Below are positions 54,929 to 64,000 of a stretch of 64,000 nucleotides of DNA, one piece after another. The notes below the pieces were generated by a model. It was given only the letters and a program-made list of their open reading frames with translations, was not told where the DNA came from and searched no databases. This DNA comes from an uncultured Acidobacteriota bacterium. Lineage in GTDB: Bacteria > Acidobacteriota > Terriglobia > Terriglobales > Acidobacteriaceae. Location: positions 124,001-188,000 of the forward strand of contig CAILAC010000009.1 in assembly GCA_903832055.1 (NCBI GenBank). Direction: 5' to 3'. The position numbers and the translations under genes were made by a program. The first letter of the stretch is position 1, and every line of letters starts with the position of its first letter.

Positions 54929-56734
54929 TCAGAATGACTGGGCGGCGCTGGGCACGAGGTTCATCTTTTGGAGGAGGGTCTTGTAGCGGGGTTCGTGCTT
55001 GAGGGGGAAGTACTGGGGGGCTGAAGCGAGGGCGAGGAGGAAGGAGTTCTTTTCGGTGAAGGCGCGTTCGAAGTAGTCGAGGGCGTCAGTGTAGCGATTG
55101 AGGGCGAGGTAGATTTCGCCAATCCACTGGGAGGCGATGCACTCGTGGGCGGAGCGTTCCTGGAGTTCGGCGATGAGTTCTTCTGCTTCGGCGGTGCGCC
55201 CGGCGCGAGCGTAGGCGACGCCGAGCCCGGCGACGAGCATCTGGTGGTGGTCGCTGGCGATGGCAGCTTTGAGGCTTTCGGTGATGGCGGCCTCGGCGCG
55301 GCCGCTGAGGGAGTAGATCCAGCTGCGAATCCAGTGGATGAGGATGGCCTTGGGTTCGAGGTCGAGAGCGCGCTCGATCAGTTCGGCCGAGGCCTCGAGG
55401 TCACCGGCGCAGAAGTGGGTGGCGGCGGTTACGTAGCAGATAAGGCCGGAATCCGGGTCATCGGGAATGCAGAGGAGCGCTTCAGCTTTGGCCAGTTCGG
55501 CTCTGCCAGTGACGGCATAGAGCAGTGCGCGGTAGGCGCGGGCGACGGCGAGGCGGGGGTCGAGTGCGAGTGCGCGGCTAAGCGAGGCTTCGCCGTGGAC
55601 CCAGTCGTGCTCGAGCAGCACCTGGATGGCACCGAGGGAGAGGTGCGCCTCGGCGAGGTCGGGGTCGAGTTGGAGAGCGCGCCGGGCGAGCGCGAGGGCT
55701 TTGGGGTACGCCTCGTGGTGGGCGCGGAAGGAGTAGACGGCCATGATGAGGAAGCAGTCGGCGAGGCCGGAGTGGGGCAGGGCGTATTCGCTGTCGGCGG
55801 CGATGGCCTGGTCAAAGTGGAGCATGGCGGCCTGCAGGTAGGCGCGGTTGCGGCGCTCCCAGTAGTAGCGGCCTTTGAGGTAGAGCTTGTAGGCTTCGAG
55901 GCTTTCAGTGGAGCGGCGGATGCCGGGGGCGGAGTGGAAGAGCTTGCCCTTGAGGCTTTGGACGATGCCCTCGGTGATTTCGTCCTGAATTTCAAAGACG
56001 TCCCCTTCGTCGCGGTCGTAGCGCTTTGACCAGGTCTGAGAGCCGTCGTGGGTGCTGACAAGGTGGGCGGTGACGCGAAGGCGCGCGCCGGATTTGCGGA
56101 CTGTACCCTCAAGCACCGATTGGACGCCGAGATGCTGGCCGATTTCGCCCAGTTCCATGCCTTTTTCACGGCAGAGAACGGCGGAAGTACGGGAAATGAC
56201 CCGCAGCCCTGCGACGCCGCCGAGGGCGTTGATGATTTCCGCGGCCATACCTTCGCAGAAGGGTTGCTGGCTGCGGTCGGGGCTGAGGTCTTCAAAGGGC
56301 AGCACGGCGATGGAGGGCAGAATCAGTGCCGGAGGCGGGGCGGGCCGGTCTTCTTCAAAGTGGACCGGCACGACGATGCGGTAGCCGCGACGGGGCAGGG
56401 TCTCAACGTACTTTGGCTTGTCGGCGGTGTCTTCGAGTGCGTCCCGGAGTTTCATGACGGCGGTGTTGATGCTGCGGTCAAACTCGACGACGATGCCGCT
56501 TGGCCAGAGCTGTGTGCGAAGTTCTTCTCGGGTGACGACGCCACCTTTGCGGAGCAGCAGGGCCTTGAGTATCTGGAACTGCTGCTCGCGGAGGCGGACC
56601 ACGGAGCCATCGCGGCGCAGGTCGGCGGTCTCGAGATCGAGTTCGAAGCCTCCGAAACGAACAATGCTTGCAGTCTTTGGCATAGGTCGAAAGTCCACGG
56701 ATGTTGAGCTGCCCGTGAAGGGAATGTTCCTCAT
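54929..56734 (-). CDS. Winged-helix (OmpR/CadC-type) DNA-binding protein with TPR domain
   Basis: ATG 56734 is chosen (AAGGAAGGG upstream, 601 residues); an open frame continues to 56962 without protein-like character. The N-terminal Trans_reg_C winged helix (ELDLETADLRRDGSVVRL, VTREELRTQLWPSG, VMKLRDAL, YVETLPRRGYRI) covers residues about 22-115. A TolB-like domain follows (SIAVLPFEDLSPD, ISRTSAVL), then at least eight TPR units to the C-terminus. There is no receiver domain and no clear TM segment, so unlike CadC it seems soluble. It is divergent from a small secreted protein gene. Confidence 0.88.
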   Translation of the reverse strand: MRNIPFTGSSTSVDFRPMPKTASIVRFGGFELDLETADLRRDGSVVRLREQQFQILKALLLRKGGVVTREELRTQLWPSGIVVEFDRSINTAVMKLRDALEDTADKPKYVETLPRRGYRIVVPVHFEEDRPAPPPALILPSIAVLPFEDLSPDRSQQPFCEGMAAEIINALGGVAGLRVISRTSAVLCREKGMELGEIGQHLGVQSVLEGTVRKSGARLRVTAHLVSTHDGSQTWSKRYDRDEGDVFEIQDEITEGIVQSLKGKLFHSAPGIRRSTESLEAYKLYLKGRYYWERRNRAYLQAAMLHFDQAIAADSEYALPHSGLADCFLIMAVYSFRAHHEAYPKALALARRALQLDPDLAEAHLSLGAIQVLLEHDWVHGEASLSRALALDPRLAVARAYRALLYAVTGRAELAKAEALLCIPDDPDSGLICYVTAATHFCAGDLEASAELIERALDLEPKAILIHWIRSWIYSLSGRAEAAITESLKAAIASDHHQMLVAGLGVAYARAGRTAEAEELIAELQERSAHECIASQWIGEIYLALNRYTDALDYFERAFTEKNSFLLALASAPQYFPLKHEPRYKTLLQKMNLVPSAAQSF

Positions 56735-56912
56735 CGTACTCCCTTCCTTGATTGCAATCACTTGCATAATCACATCGAAGTAACACAGAGATGACATGCA
56801 GACGATTGAGTGCAGAGGGGTATTGGAACAAAGTTGTGAGTGTAACCCAGAGGTCGTGACGATTGGTCGAATCGCTGGGCAAAACAAACACGTTGAGAGT
56901 GAGGACACAATC

Positions 56913-57368
56913 ATGACTCCAGTACCTGCTTCCCGCCTGCGCGCCATAACGGCTGCGCTCACCGCATGCGCACTGCTGCTTTCCTTTTCACAAACGGCGG
57001 GTGCTTACCAGAGCGTTCCGACGTTTCCAAACTTTGATATCGGGCCCAGCAAGGGGCAGGTCGTCGGTGTGGCGGTGGGCATTGCGGCTGTTGGAGCGGC
57101 GATCGGAGTTGGGGTCTACTACGCGGTCCGGCACAATCACAGCCTCACGGGCTGCGTTGCTCCCGGCGCAAATGGGCTTGAATTGACGAACGAAGGCGAC
57201 CACCGACTCTATGCGCTGCTGGGAGATCAGGCGTCGATCAAGGCGGGAGACCGGGTGCGCGTTTCAGGCAAAAAGCAGAAGAAGGGCAGCGGGGATGCGT
57301 GGCCGTTTCTTGTAGAGAAGGTTTCAAAGGACTTTGGCCCCTGCCCGGTGTCGGCGGGAACGCACTGA
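56913..57368 (+). CDS. Small secreted or membrane-anchored protein of unknown function
   Basis: A 151-residue protein from ATG 56913 (GAGG upstream). The signal peptide covers residues 1-30 (ITAALTACALLLSFS, cut near AGA). A second hydrophobic stretch follows near residues 49-70 (VVGVAVGIAAVGAAIGVGVYYAV). The C-terminal domain has one Cys pair candidate (SLTGCVAP and FGPCPV) that could form a disulphide and reads like a small beta-barrel (SIKAGDRVRVSGKKQKKG). I do not recognise a family. It is divergent from the winged-helix/TPR regulator, which may control it. Confidence 0.7.
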   Translation: MTPVPASRLRAITAALTACALLLSFSQTAGAYQSVPTFPNFDIGPSKGQVVGVAVGIAAVGAAIGVGVYYAVRHNHSLTGCVAPGANGLELTNEGDHRLYALLGDQASIKAGDRVRVSGKKQKKGSGDAWPFLVEKVSKDFGPCPVSAGTH

Positions 57369-57397
57369 GCATGGGCTCCCTCGTGAGGAGGTGGACG

Positions 57398-57478
57398 ATG
57401 AGGGCGATTGAAACTGATTTCGAACTGGTTTTGCGATGGTTTGTGGCAATGGCGATGCTGGCGAGCCTGGTTGGTTGA
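57398..57478 (+). CDS. Candidate 26-residue membrane microprotein
   Basis: A short frame with a strong ribosome site: GAGGAGGT (57385-57392) five bases before ATG 57398. The peptide is acidic at the N-terminus (MRAIETDFELVLR) and ends in a hydrophobic segment (WFVAMAMLASLVG). An in-frame ATG at 57371 would extend it to 35 residues. It sits 29 bases after the preceding gene and just before a terminator hairpin. It may be chance. Confidence 0.35.
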   Translation: MRAIETDFELVLRWFVAMAMLASLVG

Positions 57479-57507
57479 ACTCTGCTCAAAAGGCAAGATC
57501 TGAACAA

Positions 57508-57548
57508 GAAAAGAGGCGCTCCCGGTGGGGAACGCCTCTCTGGTTTTG
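57508..57548. terminator. Bidirectional terminator hairpin
   Basis: AGAGGCG (57512-57518) pairs with CGCCTCT (57533-57539); inner TCCC/GGGGA bases extend the stem. On the plus side GGTTTTGG follows; on the minus side a TTTTCTTG-type stretch follows. It lies between convergent genes and should end the porin-like gene transcript. Confidence 0.7.
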
Positions 57549-57561
57549 GCATGAAGCGAGT

Positions 57562-59598
57562 TTACGGCAGGAAGTAGCGGAAGCTGGTCCAGACCATGTT
57601 TTCTACGCCCCTGCCGGTGATGCCCGCCTTGTCAGAGATTCCATCACGCACGGCGTAGCCGTACTGGATGCCCTGACGGAGACGGCCAGCGGGTCCGCGG
57701 TACAGGTCATACCAGTATCCACCGGTAAATTCCTGAACGTATTGGGTTGCCGCACCGCAGGAGCCTGCCGGGTAGAAGCCGACGCCGGTATAAGCGGGGT
57801 TGCCGTCGGTTTTGCAGCCTGCATTGCTGCTCGTCTTGGAACCGTAGCCAACGGCAGCGTCGCCGACGTTGAAGGTGATGGTGCCGGGTACGGTAACAGG
57901 ATTGCCATTGGCATCGATGGTGGTTGTGGAGGCGGTGAAGTTCTTGACGCCGGTGATGGTGGTGGTGGTGTAGCCTGCGCGTCCGACGAAGTCACCGCCC
58001 CAGTTGAAGTAGGCGACGAGGCGGGGATTGATGGTCCACTCGGCGGTGGTGATGACCGAGGTGTTGCGCAATGCGGCGAATTCACCATTGGGCTTGTCGG
58101 TGAGGTCAGAGAGGGTTGAGTTGCCGTAGCGGCCAACGCCCTCGCCGTAGAGTCCCTTGGCGCCGAGGTCAAGCTTGTGGTGCAGGGTGGAGATGCGGCC
58201 GCTGGCGCCGATGCCGCCGAGGACGACTGCATTGTTATAGGCACCGGCGGAGGAGAGCTTGGCCACCTTGACGCCGTTGGTGTCGGTTACGCCGCCGTAG
58301 AGGAAGGCGTTGTTGGTGACATTGGGGAAGATGGTTTCGTGGGCGAAACGGGCAATGCCGAGGATTTCCCAGTGTCCGTAGCCGGGATCGAAGGCAGCCT
58401 TGACGATGATGTCCGGGGCCTGGTTGAAGGTGACGTTGGCCAGGTTCGAGCAGATATTCAGGAACTTGGTGGCGGCGGCGACAGAGCCCTTTGACTCGCT
58501 GTAGGCCGTGTAGCTGGCGTTGGAGCAGCCGCTGACAGCCGCGTTGTAGTTGCCACCGTTGGCACCCGCGCTGCCCAGAACCGCGTAGGGTGTGTTGCCG
58601 GCCAGGGTTGCAGAGTAGAGCAGTTGTGGATTTTCAAGAGCGATACCGAAAGCCGACTTGGGGTATGTCTTGGTGACGCGGAAACCCCACTGGCGGGTCC
58701 AGACGAAACCGGGAACGTAGTTGGGATCAATGACCTGAGGCGTGGCAATGTCTCCAGAGACATTGGAGATGGCCTTCTTGGTTTCAGCCGCGAGGGACCA
58801 GAGCTGACCGGTGGTGATGGCCCAGTGGCTGGCGGTTTCCAACTGACCCCAGACAACGCGTTGACGCATCACGTAGCTGTTGGATTGGTTGGGGTTGGAG
58901 GTGGTTCCGGTGCCGAGGAAGTCAGCCTCGACGTAGCCGCGCAGGGTACCGAGATCGCTCTTGCCCTGAACGAGCATGGAGAGACGCGAGTGGCGCGCAC
59001 CGGCGTAGAACTCACTGAGGTGATAGGCATCAGCGTGTTCGTAGGGGATCGCATTGAAAGGGGTCGGCTCATCGGCACCGGTTGCATGGGTGCGATAGAT
59101 GGTTTCACCAGCGAAGTAGCCGCCGGGAGTGATCGTGACACCCTTGTAGTGCAGAACGTCAGGGCTCTCGATGGCCTTCTTGACCTTGGTCTGATCGTCC
59201 TGGATGGTGCCGACGACCATGGCCTGGTTGGCCTTGAGGTCAGTGACGGTGGACTGCAGCGTGGAGACGGCAGAGGCATTGTCTGTGACGGCCTGCTGCT
59301 GGGCGCCGGCGGCAGCCTCAGCGCGGGCGGCTGCGGCCTGCGCCGCTGCTGCCGCTTCCTGAGCCTGCTTCAGCTTGGCGTCGCGGTCGTTCAACTCGTT
59401 TTTGAGGGAGTTGATCTGGTTTTCCATGTCCCGCTTGAGGTCCTGCAGTTGGTCGGCGGTGACAGGAGCGGGCTTGGCCTTGGCGGCAACATGCTTGGCA
59501 TGCTTGACCGGAGGTGTCGCGTCTGCGGCAAACGTCTGCGCGGAGAAAAGTCCCGCTGCAAGCACTGCGGCAGCGACTGCTTTCATCTTGATATTCAT
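57562..59598 (-). CDS. Large outer-membrane porin-like beta-barrel protein
   Basis: ATG 59598 is chosen (AGAGAGG upstream, 678 residues); an upstream ATG at 59622 has no such site. A signal peptide (VAAAVLAAGLFSAQTFA) is followed by a Lys/His/Pro stretch, an Ala-rich coiled coil (about residues 45-120, QLQDLKRDMENQINSLKNEL-type heptads) and a long beta-rich domain with alternating aromatic residues ending in the outer-membrane C-terminal Phe signature (WTSFRYFLP). This resembles coiled-coil-tethered porins, where the coil contacts peptidoglycan. The solute is unknown. Confidence 0.75.
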   Translation of the reverse strand: MNIKMKAVAAAVLAAGLFSAQTFAADATPPVKHAKHVAAKAKPAPVTADQLQDLKRDMENQINSLKNELNDRDAKLKQAQEAAAAAQAAAARAEAAAGAQQQAVTDNASAVSTLQSTVTDLKANQAMVVGTIQDDQTKVKKAIESPDVLHYKGVTITPGGYFAGETIYRTHATGADEPTPFNAIPYEHADAYHLSEFYAGARHSRLSMLVQGKSDLGTLRGYVEADFLGTGTTSNPNQSNSYVMRQRVVWGQLETASHWAITTGQLWSLAAETKKAISNVSGDIATPQVIDPNYVPGFVWTRQWGFRVTKTYPKSAFGIALENPQLLYSATLAGNTPYAVLGSAGANGGNYNAAVSGCSNASYTAYSESKGSVAAATKFLNICSNLANVTFNQAPDIIVKAAFDPGYGHWEILGIARFAHETIFPNVTNNAFLYGGVTDTNGVKVAKLSSAGAYNNAVVLGGIGASGRISTLHHKLDLGAKGLYGEGVGRYGNSTLSDLTDKPNGEFAALRNTSVITTAEWTINPRLVAYFNWGGDFVGRAGYTTTTITGVKNFTASTTTIDANGNPVTVPGTITFNVGDAAVGYGSKTSSNAGCKTDGNPAYTGVGFYPAGSCGAATQYVQEFTGGYWYDLYRGPAGRLRQGIQYGYAVRDGISDKAGITGRGVENMVWTSFRYFLP

Positions 59599-59948
59599 TG
59601 AGCCTCTCTGAGTTGCATTCATCTTGAAAATGGCGGTGTACCTGGCCGCTCGTTCTATAGGTGTGTTGCCAGGTCCTTCCTCTTCCTGCGCCGAGCGGAC
59701 TCCTGTGACTCTCTAGAGGAGTGAAGATCGATCCGGGGGTGGATGCGATCATTGGCCGGGTGCGTTACGAGACTTATCGATTTGAGAGCGCACTGCGCGA
59801 ACCCAAAGCCTGTCTCTCTGTAGTTATGCTTCCAGAGTTGTGTGAATATTTGACTAACGAATCGGCCTCTAATATTTCAATTTGATTAATTTGAGAATTC
59901 ACAGAAATTTGTTCGTTCTTTAAAGCGGATGAGGCGGTCCGCATTGAA
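59599..59948. other. 350-bp AT-rich upstream region of the porin-like gene
   Basis: This lies between the PIG-L gene stop and the porin-like gene start (both minus). The part from about 59820 to 59930 is strikingly AT-rich compared with its surroundings, as expected for a promoter or a protein-binding site. I cannot choose a single -35/-10 pair. No gene is seen. Confidence 0.45.
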
Positions 59949-62723
59949 TCATCTTGCCGCGCTTTTTGCACTGAGAAGGTTGGCGAGCAGGCGGTAGGCA
60001 CCCGGAACGAGTTCAGGAAGCTGGCGGTGAAGTGCGTAGGCGTCATAAATATAGGTGCCCTTGCCGGAATGAGCGACCAGCAGGCCGCCGCGCTGGGGGT
60101 CTTGTCCGGGGTCGGCGGTTTCAGTGAGGGCGGTGTAGGCAGCATCCCAGGAATCAAGGAATGAATGGCCGCGCTCCTCGACCCAGCCGTCAAAATCGTG
60201 TGCCGTAATCAAGTTGGGCGTGGTGAGGATGGGGTCGCCGGCAGCCAGCAGTTTGACCGGCGCGGTTTCGTCGACGACTTTCTCAGCGTTACCCAGCTTG
60301 AGGGGATAAGGGGCAGGAAAACTTCCGGACTGGTACTGAACCAGGAGCGTGCCGCCGTTTTGCACGAAGGCGTCGAGTCGCGGCTGAATCATGCCGAGTT
60401 CCGGTCGGGCAGAGTAGGCGCGAATGCCGAGTACGACGGTGTCATAGGCCGAGAGGTCTCCTGAAAGCAGTTCGGCGGTCGTAAGCAGGTGAGGTGCCTG
60501 GCCGGTAAGCTGGCGAATGGCCTCGGGAACGGTGTCGCCGGTGCCCATGACGTAGCCGATTTTCAGGCCCGGTGCGACCTTGACATCGACGATGCGGGTC
60601 TTGATTTCCGCGGCGCGGTACTGGTTATAGGGGCGCAGGCCGAGGTAGCCAATGCGCTGCCAGCCACTGGTGTAGGTGTGGCCCTCGGCTTCGGCCTGTG
60701 CCTGGATCGCAAAGACTGAATCGCCCAAGCCGGCCGGGGGAGTCACTTCAAAGGGCAGTGCGGCAGTCTCGCCAAAGGCCTTGCGATGGAACTCGGCCTC
60801 GGCCGGAGTCACTGTCCATCCGGCAGGGACGATCAAGTGAACTTTGCCGTCGGCCGCGCCCTCGCTGTGCACGGTGACGTTCACCGGGAGCGGGCTGCCG
60901 TTGAGAGGGAGTATCTGCGACTCCGGCGAGACGCGGACGCCGATCTTTGGCGTGACGATGAGCGGCTCAAAGATGCCGCCAATCCCGGGCTGGCGCTGCA
61001 TCGTCTGCACAACTTCGCCAAGCCGGATGGGGAGGCCCTGGTAGGTGAATTCAACCCAGGCAGCGAGTGGGTAGGGCTCAAAGGAGCGGCCGCGCAGCGT
61101 GGGATTTGAAACGTCGTAGAAGGGCTGGGCGATATCGGGACGAGTAAAGTATGGCTCGGTCGGGGCCGCTGTTTCGGGAACCCGCGCCTCAATTGTCGTG
61201 TCGGCACCGGGAGCCTGCTTGCTTTCGGAGGACCAAGTTCCGCCGTCGGTGCTTCGGAGCCAGACGCGTTGTAATTTCGCCAGACTGGTTGGGTTGCCGC
61301 TGTGCATGCGGACAAACAGCGCATCACCGGGCGAGACGCTGCGCGAGGTTTCGTCGATGCCGCCGCCAAAAGGGCCGCTGGGAGCAGCGACCTTGGCCTG
61401 GACAGTGTAGGCCTGCAGGTCGAGTCCGAGGGCGAGGGCCAGGGTCTGCTGGAACTGCTCGATTTTGAGGCCGAGTTCAGCCTTGAGATTGGCCTTGTCG
61501 TCAGCGGAGAGGTCGCTGGCGGCTACCCGCTCTTGAAGCGCCAGAGCGGCCTGGTAGCCGGTCTTGAGCAGGGGCGCGATCGCTTCGGGATGGGCGATGC
61601 TGTATTGCCGCTGCGCGGTGGCGACGGGGGCAGCGATGGCAGCGAGGCCGGTCTTGAGCCATTCAGGAGCGGGGCCAGAGACAAGCGAAGCGATGCCTTC
61701 AATGCCGGTGGGAATGCCGGCGAAGAAGCTGTCCTGCAAACCCGTGAGTCCGCCGACACTGGTTGCCCAGCGGTGATATTCCGATTCGCTTGAGCCAGAG
61801 AGAGACGGGTTGCCGCCGCCGTTCTGGGATTTCTGCTCGCCCCAGCCTTCGCGGGCAATCTGGGTGTACGTCCGGCCGAGGATTGGGTCGTAGGAGCCAG
61901 TCGGGATTTGAACATCGGCCGAGAGCGCGTGATCTGTCCACGTCTCGGTGACGTAGTTGTAAAAGCGGACCGGGGCCCACTTGCCGGTGGCGTAGTCAAA
62001 CATGCCTTTTGCCGTAACCGGCGCAAAGGGCATGCGCGAGAAGACGGCGCGCGGGGACCACGGGCGCAGGCCGAGGGCAAACTGTTCAGGGAAGACTTTG
62101 GGGTCGCCGGCGGCCTTGTAGGCTTCCTGGGCGATAGCGGCCGAAACCTGGTGCTGGCCGTGGCCGTCGGTAATGCCGCCGACAAAGGTAGAGACGATCA
62201 CCAGCGGGCGTTCGCGGCGGATGGCGAGCACGGCGTCGTAGAGTACGCGGTCATGGCCCCACTGGGTAAAGGCCTCTTCCTTGGTCTTCGAGAAGCCAAA
62301 ATCGGCCTCCGTGCCCCAATATTGCTTCACGCCGTAGAACTGGCCAGCGCGCAGCAGTTCGCTGGTACGGATGAGGCCGAGCGCGTCGTAGGAGTCAGAA
62401 CCGATCGCGTTCTGGCCGCCCTCGCCGCGGGTGAGGGTAAGCTGCGACGCGCGGACTCCGTTGCCGCGGGTTTCGTAGGTGAGCATGCCGCCGTCTTCAT
62501 CGTCGGGGTGGGCGATCACAATCATCAGGCTCGCCCAGGTGTTCAGCCGCTTCAGAGCTTGCGCCAGAGCCGCCGCGCCGCGATCTTCGGGCAGGGGCAG
62601 GGCTACTTCGCGCGCCTCGGTCTGGGACGCTGCGGGAATCTGCTGGGCGAGGGCGCTGGAGGAGAGCAGGCTGAAAAATGCCAGCCACGCGGCAGTCTGT
62701 TTAATCGTATGGGCGCGGTTCAT
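59949..62723 (-). CDS. Large secreted PIG-L (LmbE) family deacetylase
   Basis: ATG 62723 is chosen since it starts a signal peptide (TAAWLAFFSLLSSSALAQQ); the protein then has 924 residues, far longer than the 230-300 of simple LmbE enzymes. The N-terminal PIG-L domain has VIAHPDDEDGG (metal-binding AHPDDE) and TDGHGQHQ (third His). The middle is a beta-rich region of unknown type (about residues 330-680). The C-terminal 200 residues look like a class I glutamine-amidotransferase/ThuA-type fold (YDTVVLGIRAYSAR, GGTLLVQYQSG). It probably removes N-acetyl groups from exported glycans. It is divergent from the permease gene, 47 bases apart. Confidence 0.85.
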   Translation of the reverse strand: MNRAHTIKQTAAWLAFFSLLSSSALAQQIPAASQTEAREVALPLPEDRGAAALAQALKRLNTWASLMIVIAHPDDEDGGMLTYETRGNGVRASQLTLTRGEGGQNAIGSDSYDALGLIRTSELLRAGQFYGVKQYWGTEADFGFSKTKEEAFTQWGHDRVLYDAVLAIRRERPLVIVSTFVGGITDGHGQHQVSAAIAQEAYKAAGDPKVFPEQFALGLRPWSPRAVFSRMPFAPVTAKGMFDYATGKWAPVRFYNYVTETWTDHALSADVQIPTGSYDPILGRTYTQIAREGWGEQKSQNGGGNPSLSGSSESEYHRWATSVGGLTGLQDSFFAGIPTGIEGIASLVSGPAPEWLKTGLAAIAAPVATAQRQYSIAHPEAIAPLLKTGYQAALALQERVAASDLSADDKANLKAELGLKIEQFQQTLALALGLDLQAYTVQAKVAAPSGPFGGGIDETSRSVSPGDALFVRMHSGNPTSLAKLQRVWLRSTDGGTWSSESKQAPGADTTIEARVPETAAPTEPYFTRPDIAQPFYDVSNPTLRGRSFEPYPLAAWVEFTYQGLPIRLGEVVQTMQRQPGIGGIFEPLIVTPKIGVRVSPESQILPLNGSPLPVNVTVHSEGAADGKVHLIVPAGWTVTPAEAEFHRKAFGETAALPFEVTPPAGLGDSVFAIQAQAEAEGHTYTSGWQRIGYLGLRPYNQYRAAEIKTRIVDVKVAPGLKIGYVMGTGDTVPEAIRQLTGQAPHLLTTAELLSGDLSAYDTVVLGIRAYSARPELGMIQPRLDAFVQNGGTLLVQYQSGSFPAPYPLKLGNAEKVVDETAPVKLLAAGDPILTTPNLITAHDFDGWVEERGHSFLDSWDAAYTALTETADPGQDPQRGGLLVAHSGKGTYIYDAYALHRQLPELVPGAYRLLANLLSAKSAAR

Positions 62724-62770
62724 CACTAGCGTCAGTGTACAATCCGTGCAGCCTAAAGGCATTTTTCTCA

Positions 62771-64000
62771 TGACTTCCACCTCCATCACGAGTAAGGCGC
62801 AACACGGTCTGGCGCGGCGCATCGGGCTGCCCTCAGCCATCGCGCTCAACATGATGGACATGATCGGCGTGGGTCCGTTCCTGACGCTGCCTTTGGTAAT
62901 CGCCGCGGCCGGCAGCCGGTTTGCAATCTGGGCGTGGGTGCTCGGCGCGGCAATTGCGATCTGCGACGGGCTGGTCTGCGCGGAACTGGGCGCTGCGTTT
63001 CCAGAGGCGGGCGGGTCGTATGCCTTCCTGCGCCAGATTTATGGGGCTTCAGGAGCCGGGCGCTGGGTTTCGTTCCTCTACGTGTGGCAGCTGAGCTTTT
63101 CTGCGCCGCTTTCCATTGCCTCGGGCTGCATCGGCTTGGCAACTTTTCTGGCCTACATCTGGAAGCCGCTGCAGTTGGCTCCCCTTGCCGCGCTGCCCTG
63201 GTTACATGGGACCAATCTGGTAGCAGCAGCGGCTTGTCTGCTGGTGACGGCGCTGCTGTATCGCAATCTCAGCTCAATCACCCGGCTGGCATGGCTGCTT
63301 TTTGGGGGAGTGTTGATTACGCTGGCGGCAGTGATCGTCTCTGGAGTGGTCACCGGGAACCAGATCGCGGGCGGCGGCGGTTGGAATCTTCAGGAGCTGA
63401 TCGGCTGGCCGACCATCGCCTTTGCGCGTCCCCTTGCCGAGGCGACGGTGTTTACCTGCTACTGCTTCTGGGGCTACTACAACATCTGCTTCCTCGGCGC
63501 TGAAGTGCGCAAGCCAGAGAAGACGATTCCCCGCGCAATTCTCATTTCCATTCTGGTGGTGGCGGGGTTTTATATTGCGATGAACCTGGCGGTGCTGCCG
63601 GCAATTGGCCCCGTCTCGACGCAGGCTGCGGCGGCGGTCGCTCCAGGGCGGCTGGCGCTGGTCGCCGATATTGCGCAGTCGGCCTTTGGGCACTTTGCCG
63701 GGCAGGCACTGGCGACGCTCATCTTGTGGAGCGCGTTTTCGTCGGTCTTTTCGCTGCTGCTGGGGTACTCGCGGGTGCCGTATGCGGCGGCGCGGGATGG
63801 GAACTACTTTTCCGCGCTCGGTGCTGTGCACGCACGCCATGGGATTCCCCACCGTTCGCTGGTGGCGCTGGGGCTGGTGGCCACTGCCTTCTGCTTCTTT
63901 TCGCTCAAGGAAGTAATTACGCTGCTGGTGGTGATTCGGATATTGCTGCAGTTCCTGTTGCAGCAGATTGGGGTGATCTGGCTTCGGTTCAGTCAGCCGG
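62771..64000 (+). CDS. APC-family amino-acid permease, 3' partial
   Basis: The gene runs off the right edge; 410 codons are present from ATG 62771 (AAAGG upstream). The N-terminus RRIGLPSAIALNMMDMIGVGPF matches TM1 of amino-acid/polyamine/organocation carriers when read as adjoining pieces, with GVGPF as the unwound helix segment. Nine or ten TM segments are visible, and FLGAEVRKPEKTIPRAI is the typical conserved loop after TM6. The substrate is unknown. It shares a 47-base promoter region with the PIG-L gene, where TACAAT may be a -10 box. Confidence 0.9.

Overview
The window is a gene-dense stretch of a high-GC (about 60 percent) Gram-negative chromosome. It fits an Acidobacteriota genome of the Terriglobia/Acidobacteriaceae type. 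That placement rests on overall character and not on a marker gene: Tat-exported Gfo/Idh/MocA and GH127 proteins, winged-helix/TPR regulators, a very large secreted PIG-L deacetylase, DUF1844, DUF3467 and DUF4349 proteins, and short palindromic intergenic repeats built on GGTCTC/GAGACC arms. No rRNA, integrase, complete IS element or CRISPR array was seen. There is one tRNA.

Layout. 0-3 kb: the 3' part of a CobW/COG0523 GTPase, convergent with a citramalate-synthase-type enzyme. 3-8.4 kb: pyruvate phosphate dikinase, a strong terminator, then a membrane H+-pyrophosphatase, so two pyrophosphate-linked enzymes lie side by side. 8.5-13.4 kb: a secreted methyltransferase, an S41-protease homologue that has lost both catalytic residues, and a class A penicillin-binding protein. 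13.7-17.3 kb (minus): operon ygfZ - DUF1844 - metallo-beta-lactamase-fold hydrolase - ribF. 17.5-22.3 kb: a secreted HExxH protein and a translationally coupled pair of CSS-EAL c-di-GMP phosphodiesterase paralogues, the first of which carries a Glu-to-Gln change at the presumed general base. 22.7-24.5 kb: mtnP plus a PfkB kinase. 24.6-31.1 kb: a GT-C glycosyltransferase, MgtC, then a cell-wall/lipid cluster dapF - LD-carboxypeptidase - mpl - plsC. 31.1-34.1 kb (minus): SPOR protein, slipin and NfeD/ClpP-class protease.

34-41.8 kb is more accessory: an alpha/beta hydrolase, a degenerate reading frame, a Tat oxidoreductase, small membrane proteins among palindromic repeats, an ArsR-AHSA1 pair whose promoter abuts a ten-copy hexamer repeat, and a GH127 glycosidase. 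41.9-47.6 kb (minus): TPR protein, GT39-like glycosyltransferase, DUF3467, and an ECF sigma factor coupled to a zinc-finger/DUF4349 membrane protein. 47.8 kb: tRNA-Leu(UAG). 48-51 kb: a two-gene molybdenum hydroxylase. 51-54.8 kb: a tightly coupled tetR-SDR-DinB-MFS operon with a palindromic operator. 54.9-64 kb: a winged-helix/TPR regulator, small secreted proteins, a large outer-membrane porin-like protein, a PIG-L deacetylase and an amino-acid permease cut by the window end.

No single locus stands out as a clearly new system. The most notable signals are three enzymes with altered catalytic residues (S41 protease, DapF, EAL), homopolymer tracts at the 5' ends of two envelope genes, and a variable-looking repeat next to a -35 box. 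All coordinates and start choices were made by reading the sequence, with no database search.
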